Shown: piece by piece, positions 1 to 7,745 of the stretch
How the letters are laid out: each line of letters starts with the position of its first letter
Numbering within the stretch: position 1 is the stretch's first letter
Notes under the pieces: model-generated
The model's database searches: none
Told to the model about the DNA's origin: nothing
The model's input: only the letters and a program-made list of their open reading frames with translations
Position numbers and translations under genes: made by a program
Origin: an uncultured Planctomycetales bacterium
GTDB lineage: Bacteria; Planctomycetota; Planctomycetia; Isosphaerales; Isosphaeraceae
Reading direction: 5' to 3'
NCBI GenBank assembly: GCA_937907525.1
Contig: CALCIB010000319.1
Span: 1-28,845, forward strand
Length of the DNA stretch: 28,845 bases

Positions 1-18
1 CCGCCGCTGGCGCGGCCG

Positions 19-39
19 CCCTCTCCCAGTGGGAGAGGG
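19..39. repeat. Short GC-rich hairpin repeat (CCCTCTCCC/GGGAGAGGG)
   Basis: A perfect 9-bp inverted repeat with an AGT loop. It resembles the hairpin arms of the larger palindromic repeats at 7402-7592 and 28659-28845, and the hairpin at 11122-11144. It may be the end of a repeat element that begins before the window, or a terminator for an upstream gene. Bases 1-87 hold no gene start other than the one at 88. Confidence 0.55.
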
Positions 40-87
40 GATGCGAGACGGTTTCCTTCGAAGCATGCACCCCCAGGAGCAGACGCC

Positions 88-474
88 ATGAAACTACGCA
101 TCAAGGGGAATTCGATCCGGCTTCGGGTCGATCGGAAAGACCTGGCGACCCTGATCGAGCGCGGGCGGGTGGAGGAGGCGCTGCGGTTCGGGCCGGGGGC
201 GGACTCGGCGTTCGTCTACGCCCTGGAACTCGGCGAGGCCCCGCGAGGGGGGCCGTCGGCGACGTACCACGACGGCGCGCTGACGGCGCGGCTGGACCGC
301 CGCGACGCGGAGGAGTGGGCCGGCGACGACGACCGCGTCGGCTTCGAGCGGCTTCAAGAAGTCGATGGCGGCGGCGTCCGGATCCTGATCGAGAAGGACT
401 TCGGCTGCCTCGACCGCCCCGCCGGCCACGACGACGACGCCCACGCCTTTCCCAACCCCTCGGCGTCGTGCTGA
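88..474 (+). CDS. DUF7009-like hypothetical protein
   Basis: A 128-residue soluble protein with no signal peptide or membrane segment. It starts MKLRIKGNSIRLRV and has ILIEKDFGCLDRP near residue 99-111 followed by an acidic stretch and FPNP. This layout matches, from memory, small bacterial proteins now grouped as DUF7009, whose function is unknown. The length looks complete for that family. The ATG is preceded by CAGGAGCAGACGCC, a good ribosome binding site (AGGAG). It stands alone: upstream is a repeat hairpin and downstream a 327-base gene-free gap. No function can be assigned from the sequence; the family name is my recollection and needs a profile search. Confidence 0.8.
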   Translation: MKLRIKGNSIRLRVDRKDLATLIERGRVEEALRFGPGADSAFVYALELGEAPRGGPSATYHDGALTARLDRRDAEEWAGDDDRVGFERLQEVDGGGVRILIEKDFGCLDRPAGHDDDAHAFPNPSASC

Positions 475-801
475 GTGGGAAGTGACGCCGAGAGAGGACG
501 TCGCGTTACCTCCCGCTCCGCCGATTCATGACCTCACCTGACTGGCGCGGCTTACCCCTAGAGTGCCCACAAACCGACACGGCATCATGCTTGCAACGGC
601 GATCCGTGCTCAGTTTTCGACTGGGCACGAGTTTAGCATGTCGCTCGACTTGGAATATAGGAAGCCATTTGGAGCCGGCGTCCCTATAACGGTGGGATCA
701 CCGATAGATCCTGGGAAAGCGACCCTCGGACACGCTAAACCCGTACTCGACGAGCGTTGGCTCGCCATGCGGCAACTTTAGACCTCAAGAATTCAGTCAA
801 T
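475..801. other. Gene-free stretch of lower GC
   Basis: No supported gene. A 72-codon open frame (563-781) has no clear ribosome binding site and no recognisable protein pattern. Base composition drops from the strongly GC-rich flanks, and 780-835 is distinctly AT-rich just beyond the stop codon of the minus-strand gene ending at 802. It may be the edge of an acquired or decayed segment. Confidence 0.4.
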
Positions 802-1689
802 CTAATCAACATTGACTTGATAATTTAAATTAAACTCGCCGCCCCCATTGTAATATCCGATGGTCCCTGCGGGTGCTACAACACCAGTCTGGGACACCAC
901 GATCGCCATGTTATACGAAACGAACTCGTTAGCCCGCACGTCGGAAAAATCCACTTTCAACGTCTGAGCCCCCGTCACCGCGTTGAGGTCGGCATCCACT
1001 TTAGGCTCGGTGCCCCGCTGAACCCAGAATCTGCCATTTTGAACACCGACCGTAACGAAACTGCTTCGAAAAATGATTCCGTCGGTGTTGCCGGCAGGCG
1101 GACCTACGTTGATGACTCCGCCGCCACCGATATTAGGAGGGGGACTGTAAGTTATGGCAATGGAGCCATCAAGAACCTGCGGATCACCGGTTGCATCTGT
1201 CACGCTATAAGTCTGGAATCCGGCGGCATTAATGAACTGAGTGGCGTTGCCTGCCCAGAACGGATATGCCGGCCCCGACGCTTCCATATGTGCAAGAAGA
1301 TTTACGTCAACCATAATATTGGGAGCCCCGACGGTAGGCGAGCTGGCGCCCCCATCGCTTATCTCATTAGCAAACTGAACGTAGGTTTCCGCCCAAGCCG
1401 GAGGGCCGCCAGGGGAAGTGACGAGGTCTTCATGCACCATGCTGCCGGGAAATTCAACAAACTCCACGTCGGGAGCGTCGTTGAAGATCCAGCCGCCACC
1501 ATTAAGACTACCCCACACGCCAGGCTGGGTACCTGGCATGCTGCCCGGAGGGGGTGGCGTATTGACTCTGAAGAGCGAAGCGAGAAAACGCGCCTCGAGC
1601 TTTTCCGTCCCTCCGTCGATCCACTCACTTGCAAATGCCCTTCGTGGACGCCTGCATAAAGCCCTGCGGGAGTCTAGGAGTCTTGGCAT
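802..1689 (-). CDS. Putative secreted surface protein with LExR motif, function unknown
   Basis: A 295-residue protein when started at the ATG at 1689, which follows AGAGGAAAAACC (a fair ribosome binding site); an upstream in-frame ATG at 1743 lacks one. The N-terminus is Arg-rich and contains KLEARFLAS (residues 30-38). This resembles the LExR-L-S motif near the N-terminus of many planctomycete exported proteins, such as the cyclophilin at 18021. The remainder is rich in Gly, Pro, Asn, Thr and aromatic residues with a predicted beta character, as expected for an extracellular protein. No catalytic motif or known domain is recognised. The gene is clearly less GC-rich than its neighbours and sits alone between gene-free gaps, which suggests recent acquisition. 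A consensus-like promoter lies about 60 bases upstream. Confidence 0.65.
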   Translation of the reverse strand: MPRLLDSRRALCRRPRRAFASEWIDGGTEKLEARFLASLFRVNTPPPPGSMPGTQPGVWGSLNGGGWIFNDAPDVEFVEFPGSMVHEDLVTSPGGPPAWAETYVQFANEISDGGASSPTVGAPNIMVDVNLLAHMEASGPAYPFWAGNATQFINAAGFQTYSVTDATGDPQVLDGSIAITYSPPPNIGGGGVINVGPPAGNTDGIIFRSSFVTVGVQNGRFWVQRGTEPKVDADLNAVTGAQTLKVDFSDVRANEFVSYNMAIVVSQTGVVAPAGTIGYYNGGGEFNLNYQVNVD

Positions 1690-1993
1690 GGTTTTTCCTC
1701 TTCTTGACCGGACCCGTCGTGTGGGGAGATCAGCGGCGTCCATGCCTCATGAATTTTATTATAGCCTCCCTCGCGAGGTCAATAAATTTGTGTGGCGACG
1801 CGGTTTGATCGCATATTCCAAGTTCCGGGAACGGCGTCGCACGCAATTGTCGGTTCCCTGGAGGATAAGAGGGGGTTCCACCACTCGCGTTCCTAACCTT
1901 CGCTGGGAGGAGACGTCCCTTCAGCCTTGTCGATGCGCTCGTGAGGAAGAAGACAAATACAGAGGAACGCCTCTTCGTCTTGGAAGAAGCCTC
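1690..1993. other. Intergenic region between two minus-strand genes
   Basis: Holds the putative promoter at 1753-1782 and the 3' flank of the small lipoprotein gene. The segment around 1745-1820 is AT-rich. No further gene is supported. Confidence 0.45.
1753..1782 (-). promoter_or_regulatory. Putative sigma-70-type promoter for the gene at 802-1689
   Basis: Read on the minus strand, TTGACC (1777-1782) is followed after 18 bases by TAAAAT (1753-1758). An overlapping TATAAT lies at 1758-1763 but leaves only 13 bases of spacing. Transcription would start near 1745, about 55 bases before the ATG at 1689. The AT-rich run is conspicuous in this GC-rich DNA. It is a pattern match only. Confidence 0.4.
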
Positions 1994-2221
1994 TCAGCGC
2001 CGCCCCTTGGTCTTGGCCTTCTTCGGATTGGCCTGGGCGTCATCGACCCTCTTTTGCAGTGCCTCTTCCTCGGCTCGGACCTCGGGCGGGAGGTTGGCCA
2101 TGTACTCTTCCTTGGTCGTGGCGGCCGGGGGTTCGGATTCGCCGCAGCCGGCGGCGCAGAAGGTCAAGCCGCAGCCGGCGGCGCAGAGGGTCAAGGAGAG
2201 GACGAGCTTCGCGGGCTTCAT
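1994..2221 (-). CDS. Small lipoprotein with duplicated lipobox
   Basis: A 75-residue protein starting at the ATG at 2221 (MKPAKLVLSL); an upstream ATG at 2236 would put five extra residues before the signal peptide. The hydrophobic N-terminus runs into LTLCAAGCG immediately repeated as LTFCAAGCG (residues 10-27), giving two candidate lipobox cysteines, C17 and C26. The mature part is short, charged and Lys-rich at the end (KKAKTKGRR), with a helix-forming acidic middle. It lies downstream of the DUF1559 gene on the same strand with an 87-base gap. Small lipoproteins after DUF1559 genes are common in planctomycetes, so the pair is probably co-transcribed. The function is unknown; it is presumably anchored in a membrane facing the periplasm. 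Confidence 0.75.
   Translation of the reverse strand: MKPAKLVLSLTLCAAGCGLTFCAAGCGESEPPAATTKEEYMANLPPEVRAEEEALQKRVDDAQANPKKAKTKGRR
2141..2194. repeat. 27-bp in-frame tandem duplication
   Basis: Two 27-bp copies (2141-2167 and 2168-2194) differ at one base. They encode the repeated nine residues that carry the lipobox of the small lipoprotein. Confidence 0.9.
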
Positions 2222-2308
2222 GAGCGGCGTTCCCAAATACTTGGAGTCAGAGCGGAAAACAAGGAAAGGTCGGGCGCGACGCCGCGCCCGGCCCCGTGAC
2301 GCCTGGGA

Positions 2309-3457
2309 TCAGTAGCCGTCGGAGCTGATGACCTCGCCGAGGTTGCGCGACCCAAGGCCCCACCACGTCTGGAGGTTGACCGAGTCCTTGATGAAGTGGA
2401 CCGAGCCGTCGGAGAAGGCGACGTTGACGCCGCCGGGGTGGTTGCTCGTCGGCGGGGCGCTGCCCATGGCGCCGACGTAGTAACCCGCGAACGTGCCGCC
2501 GGCGTCCTTAGTGCCGACGTCGGCACTGTTGTTCGTACAGGGAAGCGAGTTGGGCGCGCCGAAGTGGGTGTACGAACTGATGATCAACCAGGTCGGCAGG
2601 CTCGCGACCCACATCTGCCCCCCACCACCGCCGTAGCGCACGCCCTGCGTGCCGGGGATGGCCTTGCAGCCCTGGACGAACTGAAGCGCGCCAGCCTGGC
2701 CGGCGTTCAATCCAACCGCCACCGGCCCGCTAAACGGCGCCCGTTTCGCCAGGCTGCTGGAGGCGGTGAAGTTTGAGTTCGTGACACCGATCAGTCCTTC
2801 ACTGATCATACCCGTGTTGGAGGTGCCGTCGGTGATCGAAGCGATCGTCACCGGCCCCCAGGAGGCGCCGACGTAAAGATCGAGGTTGTACCTGGTGGCT
2901 TTAACACCGAAGTTGGAGGGAACGATCGTGCCGGTGGCGACCTGGATCACGCCGGGACCGCCGTAGTTGCCCCTGTAGTTGGTCATGCCGTAGTAGTGGA
3001 TGGCCCCGTCCGTGCCCGTCCCCCACTGCCGCAAGGGCTGCCACATGCTCTCCGAGGGACACATCAGCGTCGACAGGTTCGAGCACGACGCGGTCGAATT
3101 GGCCCACCCGCCGACGCCGGTGCTCATCATGTCGAGGTTGAAGTTCATGGCGTTGTACATCGGCCCCTGCTCGGTGTACTGGAGGATCGGCGGGATCCAG
3201 GACATGGGGACCTCGCTCGCGGCCGCCACCGAGTTCACGCTGGGGGCCAGGGTCTGCGCGGGGAAGGCTCCGTTGGTGCTCTCGTAGTTCATGCAGGCCA
3301 ACGCCAGTTGCTTCAGGTTGTTGGTGCATTGCATCCGCCGCGCGGCCTCGCGCGCCGCCTGCACCGCGGGCAGGAGCAGGGCGATCAGGACGGCGATGAT
3401 CGCGATGACCACCAAAAGCTCGATCAGGGTGAACCCGCGACGTGAATTCGCTTTCAT
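2309..3457 (-). CDS. DUF1559 domain protein with prepilin-type N-terminus
   Basis: A 382-residue protein of the large planctomycete DUF1559 group. The start at 3457 (MKANSRRGFTLIELLVVIAI) follows a GGAGG site; the open frame extends upstream but adds an implausible Arg-rich leader. Residues 5-35 form a classical type IV pilin-like signal: RRG, cleavage after G8, then FTLIE with the conserved Glu at +5, and a hydrophobic helix. After it comes LLPAVQAAREAARRMQCTNN, typical of the group, and the C-terminus has HPGGVNVAFSDGSVHFIKDS followed by a GEV motif. Such proteins are processed by a prepilin peptidase and thought to reach the cell surface or form pilus-like structures; their role is not settled. 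Planctomycete genomes carry many paralogues. Probably in one unit with the downstream lipoprotein gene. Confidence 0.95.
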   Translation of the reverse strand: MKANSRRGFTLIELLVVIAIIAVLIALLLPAVQAAREAARRMQCTNNLKQLALACMNYESTNGAFPAQTLAPSVNSVAAASEVPMSWIPPILQYTEQGPMYNAMNFNLDMMSTGVGGWANSTASCSNLSTLMCPSESMWQPLRQWGTGTDGAIHYYGMTNYRGNYGGPGVIQVATGTIVPSNFGVKATRYNLDLYVGASWGPVTIASITDGTSNTGMISEGLIGVTNSNFTASSSLAKRAPFSGPVAVGLNAGQAGALQFVQGCKAIPGTQGVRYGGGGGQMWVASLPTWLIISSYTHFGAPNSLPCTNNSADVGTKDAGGTFAGYYVGAMGSAPPTSNHPGGVNVAFSDGSVHFIKDSVNLQTWWGLGSRNLGEVISSDGY

Positions 3458-3995
3458 CGAACGACGGCCTCCGTTCGTAATGGCGGGAGTCGGACGAGCG
3501 CGGACGACGGCCCGAGGCGGTCGGTCCCGAAAGACCGGCGGCTCGAATCCACGTCGGGCCGCGCGCATCATCCACGGAATGATATCAAGGACGCGCCGAG
3601 CCGCCGCTTCGCGCTTAAGCCCATCGTGGCGATGGAACTAGACCGGGCGGCGGCTAATTTTTTCGGCGTAGGCATCCTACCCTCGTCCCAACCCGAATTC
3701 CATAGGTGCATTGAAAAAAAGGTGACATCCGAGCACTAAATCGTTAAACCTACAATTGTCCTGGGAAGGGGCCGGCCGGCCGAGATCCGTGAACGCGCGG
3801 GAGTTGCGGAGGCGAATTGATTAAACCTAATTTTATGTTAAAGGGTGTGGACGTTGGGCGCGATCGGCCGTCTTGACGGCCGGGACCGCCCCCGACGCCT
3901 GTTGCACGGGCGCGGGGTCGCGTATCCTGGGGGAAGCGCCGGGCCGGCGTCGGCGAGGGCCCGGGAAAATCGATCCCGACGGAGGACGAGCGACC
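3458..3995. other. Divergent intergenic region
   Basis: Lies between the divergent DUF1559 and leucine-rich-repeat genes and should hold both promoters. The part 3650-3845 is AT-rich for this DNA. The sequence TTAAACCTA occurs twice on the plus strand (3744-3752 and 3823-3831), a possible paired operator or chance. No strong promoter consensus could be chosen and no gene is supported. Confidence 0.4.
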
Positions 3996-4829
3996 ATGAC
4001 GAGGACGGCGACCTTGGGGACCATCGCGGTTTTCGCGATCGCGACGACGGCTTTCGCCGCGAAGGCGAGGGCCGAGGGGCCGTTTCCGGATAAGAATCTG
4101 GAAACGGCCGTGCGCGCCGTTTTGAAGCACGAGCCGAACGTCGAATTGACCGATGAGAAGCTCAGGGACGTCTACATTCTGGAGGCCGTCGGCAAGGAGA
4201 TCAAGGATCTCACCGGGCTGGAGAAGTGCAAAAACCTCAGCCTGCTGCGACTTTCCAAAAATCAGGTTTCCGACCTCAACCCCTTGAAGGACTTGAACAA
4301 ACTGCAATCCCTGGATCTCTCGGACAACCAGATTTCCGACCTCTCCCCGCTGGCCGGGCTGAAGGGATTGCAGTATCTTGAACTGTCGAGGAATCAGGCG
4401 GTCGACGTCGCCCCGCTGGCGGGGCTGACCGACCTGAGCGCCCTGTACCTGGGAGGCAACCGGATCGAGGACGTGAATCCACTCGCGTCGCTGACTCGAC
4501 TGGCCTCGCTGGGACTGGGCGGAAACAAAATCAAGGACGTCGGAGCGCTGGACAAGCTGACGAAGCTGTCGACCCTGGACCTTCGCGACAACCAGATCGA
4601 GAACGTCCAGCCGCTCACCAAGCAGCCCGACCTGAAGATCCTGATGATCGAGCGCAACCAGATCCACGATCTGACGCCCCTGATCGACGCGGCGAAGGCC
4701 GACGCCGCCGGCGCCAAGCTGTTCGCCCCGTATTTGCGGCTGTACCTCGACGGCAACCCGTTGCCGGAGGACGTCCGCGCCCAACAACTGGAGGCCCTCA
4801 AGGCGGCTGGAGTCCGCGTTGAAGGGTGA
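3996..4829 (+). CDS. Secreted leucine-rich-repeat protein (SDS22/internalin-like repeats)
   Basis: A 277-residue protein. The ATG at 3996 follows GGAGG at suitable distance and begins a clear signal peptide (residues 1-26, ending ARA). From about residue 60 to 245 it consists of about eight 22-residue leucine-rich repeats of the type LxxLxLxxNxIxDLxPLxxL, as in internalins and SDS22-type proteins, with a C-terminal cap (YLDGNPLP). Such repeats bind other proteins; there is no catalytic part. The N-terminal stretch PDKNLETAVRAVL resembles the helical cap often found before bacterial repeats of this type. The gene overlaps or lies two bases from the phosphate transporter gene that follows, so the two are likely co-transcribed and translationally coupled, although a functional link is not obvious. 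Confidence 0.92.
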   Translation: MTRTATLGTIAVFAIATTAFAAKARAEGPFPDKNLETAVRAVLKHEPNVELTDEKLRDVYILEAVGKEIKDLTGLEKCKNLSLLRLSKNQVSDLNPLKDLNKLQSLDLSDNQISDLSPLAGLKGLQYLELSRNQAVDVAPLAGLTDLSALYLGGNRIEDVNPLASLTRLASLGLGGNKIKDVGALDKLTKLSTLDLRDNQIENVQPLTKQPDLKILMIERNQIHDLTPLIDAAKADAAGAKLFAPYLRLYLDGNPLPEDVRAQQLEALKAAGVRVEG

Positions 4830-6229
4830 TCATGACCGATCTTCTAGACGCCCTGGGACGTCTCGACGCGCAATCCGCCCTGGTCCTCGCGATCGCATTG
4901 GCGATCGCCTTCGGCTTCGAGGTGGTCAACGGCTTCCATGACACGGCCAACGCCGTGGCCACCGTCATTTACACCCGCACGCTCAAGGCGACGCCGGCGG
5001 TCGTCTTCTCCGGCGTCTGCAACTTCCTGGGCGTGATCCTGGGGGGCACGACGATCGCCTTCAGCATCGTCCACCTGCTCCCCGTCGACCTTCTGATCGA
5101 CGCCGCCAGCAAGTCGGCCGTGGTCATGGTGCTGGCGCTTTTGATCGCCGGGATCTCCTGGAACCTCCTGACCTGGTGGTTCGGGATCCCGGTCTCCAGC
5201 TCGCACACCCTGATCGGCGCGATTTTAGGCGTGGGGCTGGCCAACGGCCTGATGAGCGGCCGGGGGGTGGTCGCCGGGGTGAACTGGGGGAAGGCCGAGG
5301 AAGTCGCGCTCGCGCTTTTGATCTCCCCCCTGATCGGCTTCCTCGCCGCCGGGGCCTTGCTCCTGATCGCCAGGCGCCGCGTTCGCGACCCGGAGCTTTT
5401 CGAGCCTCCGCCCGAAGACCCCTCGGCGCGTCCCCCGCGGTGGATTCGCGCCACGCTCCTGGCCACCTGCGGGGGCGTGAGCCTGGCCCACGGCTCCAAC
5501 GACGGCCAGAAGGGGATGGGATTGGTGATGCTCGTTTTGATCGGCCTCTTGCCGACGGGCTTCGCCCTGAACCTGGACGGGCCGACCGGCGCGGAGGTCG
5601 CCCGGACCCGCGCGACCCGGCTTCGCGACGCCTTGATCGCGGACCCCTCGCCGACCCACAACGTCGAGATCGCGCGGCTTGACGAGGTGCTGACCCGTCT
5701 GGAGGGCAAAACCTCGCTCCGCGAGGTCCCCCACGACGAGCGGATCACCCTGCGAAACCTGATCTTCGCCGTCGACGGGGCGCTTGAGCGCGACCGCGAC
5801 GTGATCCCCGCCGACCGCCTCGCCGCCATCGAGGCCCCTCGCCGCGAGTTGCGGACGACCATCGAGTACGTCCCCAGTTGGGTGATCCTGGGCGTGGCGC
5901 TTTGCCTGGGGATCGGCACGATGTTCGGCTACAAGCGGATCGTGCATACCGTCGCGGAGAAGATCGGCAAGACCCACCTGACCTACGCCCAGGGGGCCAG
6001 CGCCGAGGTCGTCGCCATGACCACCATCGGCGCGGCCGACCTGTTCGGGTTGCCGGTGAGCACCACCCAGGTGCTTTCCTCCGGCGTCGCCGGGACGATG
6101 TGGGCCAACCGCTCCGGCGTCCAGTTCGCCACCGCCCGCAACATCGCCCTGGCCTGGCTGCTGACCTTCCCCTGCTCGATGTTCGCCTCCGCCTGGATCT
6201 TCATCTGCGGCCGGCTGGCCCTGGGCTGA
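4826..6229 (+). CDS. pit: Inorganic phosphate transporter, Pit family
   Basis: A 467-residue polytopic membrane protein that imports phosphate, in known family members as a metal-phosphate complex driven by protons or sodium. Family marks are present in both inverted halves: GFHDTANA (36-43) with PVSSSHTLIGA (122-132), and AHGSNDGQKGMG (221-232) with LPVSTTQVLSSG (409-420). About ten hydrophobic segments are visible. A hydrophilic loop of about 100 residues (251-350) separates the halves; its predicted helices and charge suggest a cytoplasmic domain, as in PitA-like proteins. The start is either GTG at 4826, overlapping the upstream stop by four bases, or ATG at 4832; GAAGGG just upstream serves either. 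No PhoU-like (DUF47) partner, which often accompanies Pit, is nearby. The next gene is convergent. Confidence 0.93.
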   Translation: MIMTDLLDALGRLDAQSALVLAIALAIAFGFEVVNGFHDTANAVATVIYTRTLKATPAVVFSGVCNFLGVILGGTTIAFSIVHLLPVDLLIDAASKSAVVMVLALLIAGISWNLLTWWFGIPVSSSHTLIGAILGVGLANGLMSGRGVVAGVNWGKAEEVALALLISPLIGFLAAGALLLIARRRVRDPELFEPPPEDPSARPPRWIRATLLATCGGVSLAHGSNDGQKGMGLVMLVLIGLLPTGFALNLDGPTGAEVARTRATRLRDALIADPSPTHNVEIARLDEVLTRLEGKTSLREVPHDERITLRNLIFAVDGALERDRDVIPADRLAAIEAPRRELRTTIEYVPSWVILGVALCLGIGTMFGYKRIVHTVAEKIGKTHLTYAQGASAEVVAMTTIGAADLFGLPVSTTQVLSSGVAGTMWANRSGVQFATARNIALAWLLTFPCSMFASAWIFICGRLALG

Positions 6230-6245
6230 CGATCCGTCCGCCCGC

Positions 6246-6446
6246 TCACCGCGCGACGCGCCATTCCCCCGGCGGGCCCGGCGGGTGGAGCGTCGCGGAG
6301 TGCTTCCTGGCCCCGGCGACGACCGCGACGGCCGCGGAATCGGCGTCGGCCGTGAGGTAGTCCGCCACGATCGGCGCGTAATGCACGACGCCCACCGCCA
6401 GCCCGATCATCCCGATCCATACGGCGAGATCGCCAATTTGACGCAT
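6246..6446 (-). CDS. Small membrane protein, function unknown
   Basis: A 66-residue protein with one hydrophobic segment near residues 7-27 (LAVWIGMIGLAVGVV) and a Pro- and Arg-rich tail. The ATG at 6446 is preceded by GGGAGGGAGGAGG, a very strong ribosome binding site, which is the main reason to accept it. The stop lies only 16 bases from the end of the convergent phosphate transporter gene. No family was recognised. Confidence 0.6.
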   Translation of the reverse strand: MRQIGDLAVWIGMIGLAVGVVHYAPIVADYLTADADSAAVAVVAGARKHSATLHPPGPPGEWRVAR

Positions 6447-6852
6447 ATCGGCCTCCTCCCTCCCAGCCCGGCCCGCCGCCCATGAACGACCCTAAAGCGC
6501 GGTCGTGACGACGAGAACGGGGAATCATACGCCGCCGGGCGCCAAGGTCGAGTTCGTCCGCCACGTCGCGCCCTTTCATCGACGACCCGCAAATTCCCGG
6601 CCGAGCTTTCGAGCCACCCGGTTTCGCCGGGGCGCGGGGTCTTTATATGAGCGGCAAGCGGAGGTCCCCCGTTGAACGTCACTCACGCGCGAAGGATCGA
6701 GCGAAATGAGCCGACGCGGGACCGGGGCCCGGCGAAGGCTTGCGAGAGCGCTTCGCGGTGCGGTAGGCTCGCGGAGATCCGCGCGGCGGGGAGCGTTTCG
6801 GATACGGATTCGGAGCGAATCTGACGCGGGGCGGACGCTGGGAGCATTCGCG
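6447..6852. other. Divergent intergenic region with inverted repeat
   Basis: Lies between the divergent small membrane protein and ACT-domain genes. A perfect inverted repeat GATTCG-GAG-CGAATC sits at 6807-6821, 31 bases before the ATG at 6853, and could be an operator. TTTATA at 6641-6646 is the only AT-rich promoter-like patch. The open frame upstream of 6853 (from 6706) is Arg-rich and not like the family N-terminus, so it is left out of the gene. Confidence 0.35.
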
Positions 6853-7398
6853 ATGGCCCGGAACTTCGTGTTGACCGTCACCGGGCCCGATCGGGTCGGG
6901 ATCGTCGAGGACGTCACCCGCGCGGTGCTGGCCGCGGGGGGGAACGTGGAGACCAGCCGGATGGCCAGGCTCGGCGGCGAGTTCGCGGCGCTGATGCTGG
7001 TGACGGTCCCCGACGCCAGGGCCGACGCCCTGGAGGCCGACTTCCAGCCGCTGGTCGGCAAGGGCTGCCGGGTGGCGATCGTCCCGGCCAAAAGCGAGCC
7101 CGACGCCGCCATGGCCGACTGGGCGCCGTTCCACGTCGAGGTCGACGGCGCCGACCACGAGGGGATCATCCACGAGGTCGCCAGCCACCTGGCCGCCCGC
7201 GGCATCAGCATCGAGGAGATGGACTCCGAGTCCGCCCCCGCCCCCACCAGCGGCGCGCCGTTGTTCTCGATGCGGGCGTTGGTGTTGGTCCCCCCCGACG
7301 TCGACGACTCCTGGGCCGAGGGCCTCCGCGAGATCGGCTGGAGGCTGAACCTGGAGATCGAGATCCAGCCCTTGGGCGACGACGAGGACGAGACGTAA
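6853..7398 (+). CDS. Two-ACT-domain protein, GcvR-like
   Basis: A 181-residue cytoplasmic protein with two tandem ACT domains, about residues 3-78 and 93-175. The first begins NFVLTVTGPDRVGIVEDVTRAV and the second FHVEVDGADHEGIIHEVASHL; both show the small-molecule-binding ACT pattern with the DxxGI loop. Size and layout match the glycine cleavage repressor-like group (GcvR, about 190 residues in E. coli), which works by protein contact rather than by binding DNA itself. The ATG at 6853 follows CTGGGAG and gives the family-typical N-terminus. It stands alone, closed off downstream by a large palindromic repeat. The amino acid sensed cannot be told from the sequence. Confidence 0.85.
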   Translation: MARNFVLTVTGPDRVGIVEDVTRAVLAAGGNVETSRMARLGGEFAALMLVTVPDARADALEADFQPLVGKGCRVAIVPAKSEPDAAMADWAPFHVEVDGADHEGIIHEVASHLAARGISIEEMDSESAPAPTSGAPLFSMRALVLVPPDVDDSWAEGLREIGWRLNLEIEIQPLGDDEDET

Positions 7399-7401
7399 TC
7401 C

Positions 7402-7592
7402 CAACGGCCTTCCCCCCTCGCGGGGAAAGGTGGCCCGAAGGGCCGGATGAGGGGGGGACGAGCAAGACGACCGTTGCAATCCCAGGCCGCCGGGATGGTG
7501 GCCCGTGGACGCCGACGGCTATTCTTCGCGTCGTCCCCCTCATCTGACCGCTTCGCGGTCTGTCTTCCCCCGCGAGGGGGGAAGACCGTTTG
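7402..7592. repeat. Nested palindromic interspersed repeat, copy 1
   Basis: A ~190-bp element with terminal inverted arms (7402-7460 and 7531-7592), both reading inward AACGG-C/T-CTTCCCCCCTCGCGGGG. Each arm contains two smaller hairpins: a CTTCCCCC/GGGGGAAG stem, then GGCCC-GAA-GGGCC in the left arm and GACCGC-GAA-GCGGTC in the right arm. The same design recurs at 28659-28845, with about 50 bp of identical right-arm sequence. There is no coding capacity. It could be a non-autonomous mobile element or a REP-like structure, and would also act as a transcription barrier after the ACT-domain gene. Confidence 0.85.
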
Positions 7593-7745
7593 CATCGAAG
7601 CTCCGCCGCCGGGTGTTGACATCCGGCCGGGCCCGTCCGATCATGCACGGGACGCGCCGATCGACGGGGCCCCGGAAAATCGCGCGACGAAATCTCAAAC
7701 ACATCCCGGACGCGGGGCGTAACTTGTCTTGTGGGGGGACGACGG
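7593..7745. other. Leader region of the sigma factor operon
   Basis: Together with the repeat before it, this makes a 347-base gene-free stretch. A perfect -35-like TTGACA lies at 7616-7621, but the matching -10 position (about 7640-7645, ATCATG) is poor. An ECF-type autoregulatory promoter could be here but I cannot identify it. Confidence 0.25.

Noticed and set aside
563..781. 72-codon open frame in the low-GC gap
   Set aside because: No ribosome binding site, no protein pattern, and the frame stays open only by the usual GC bias.
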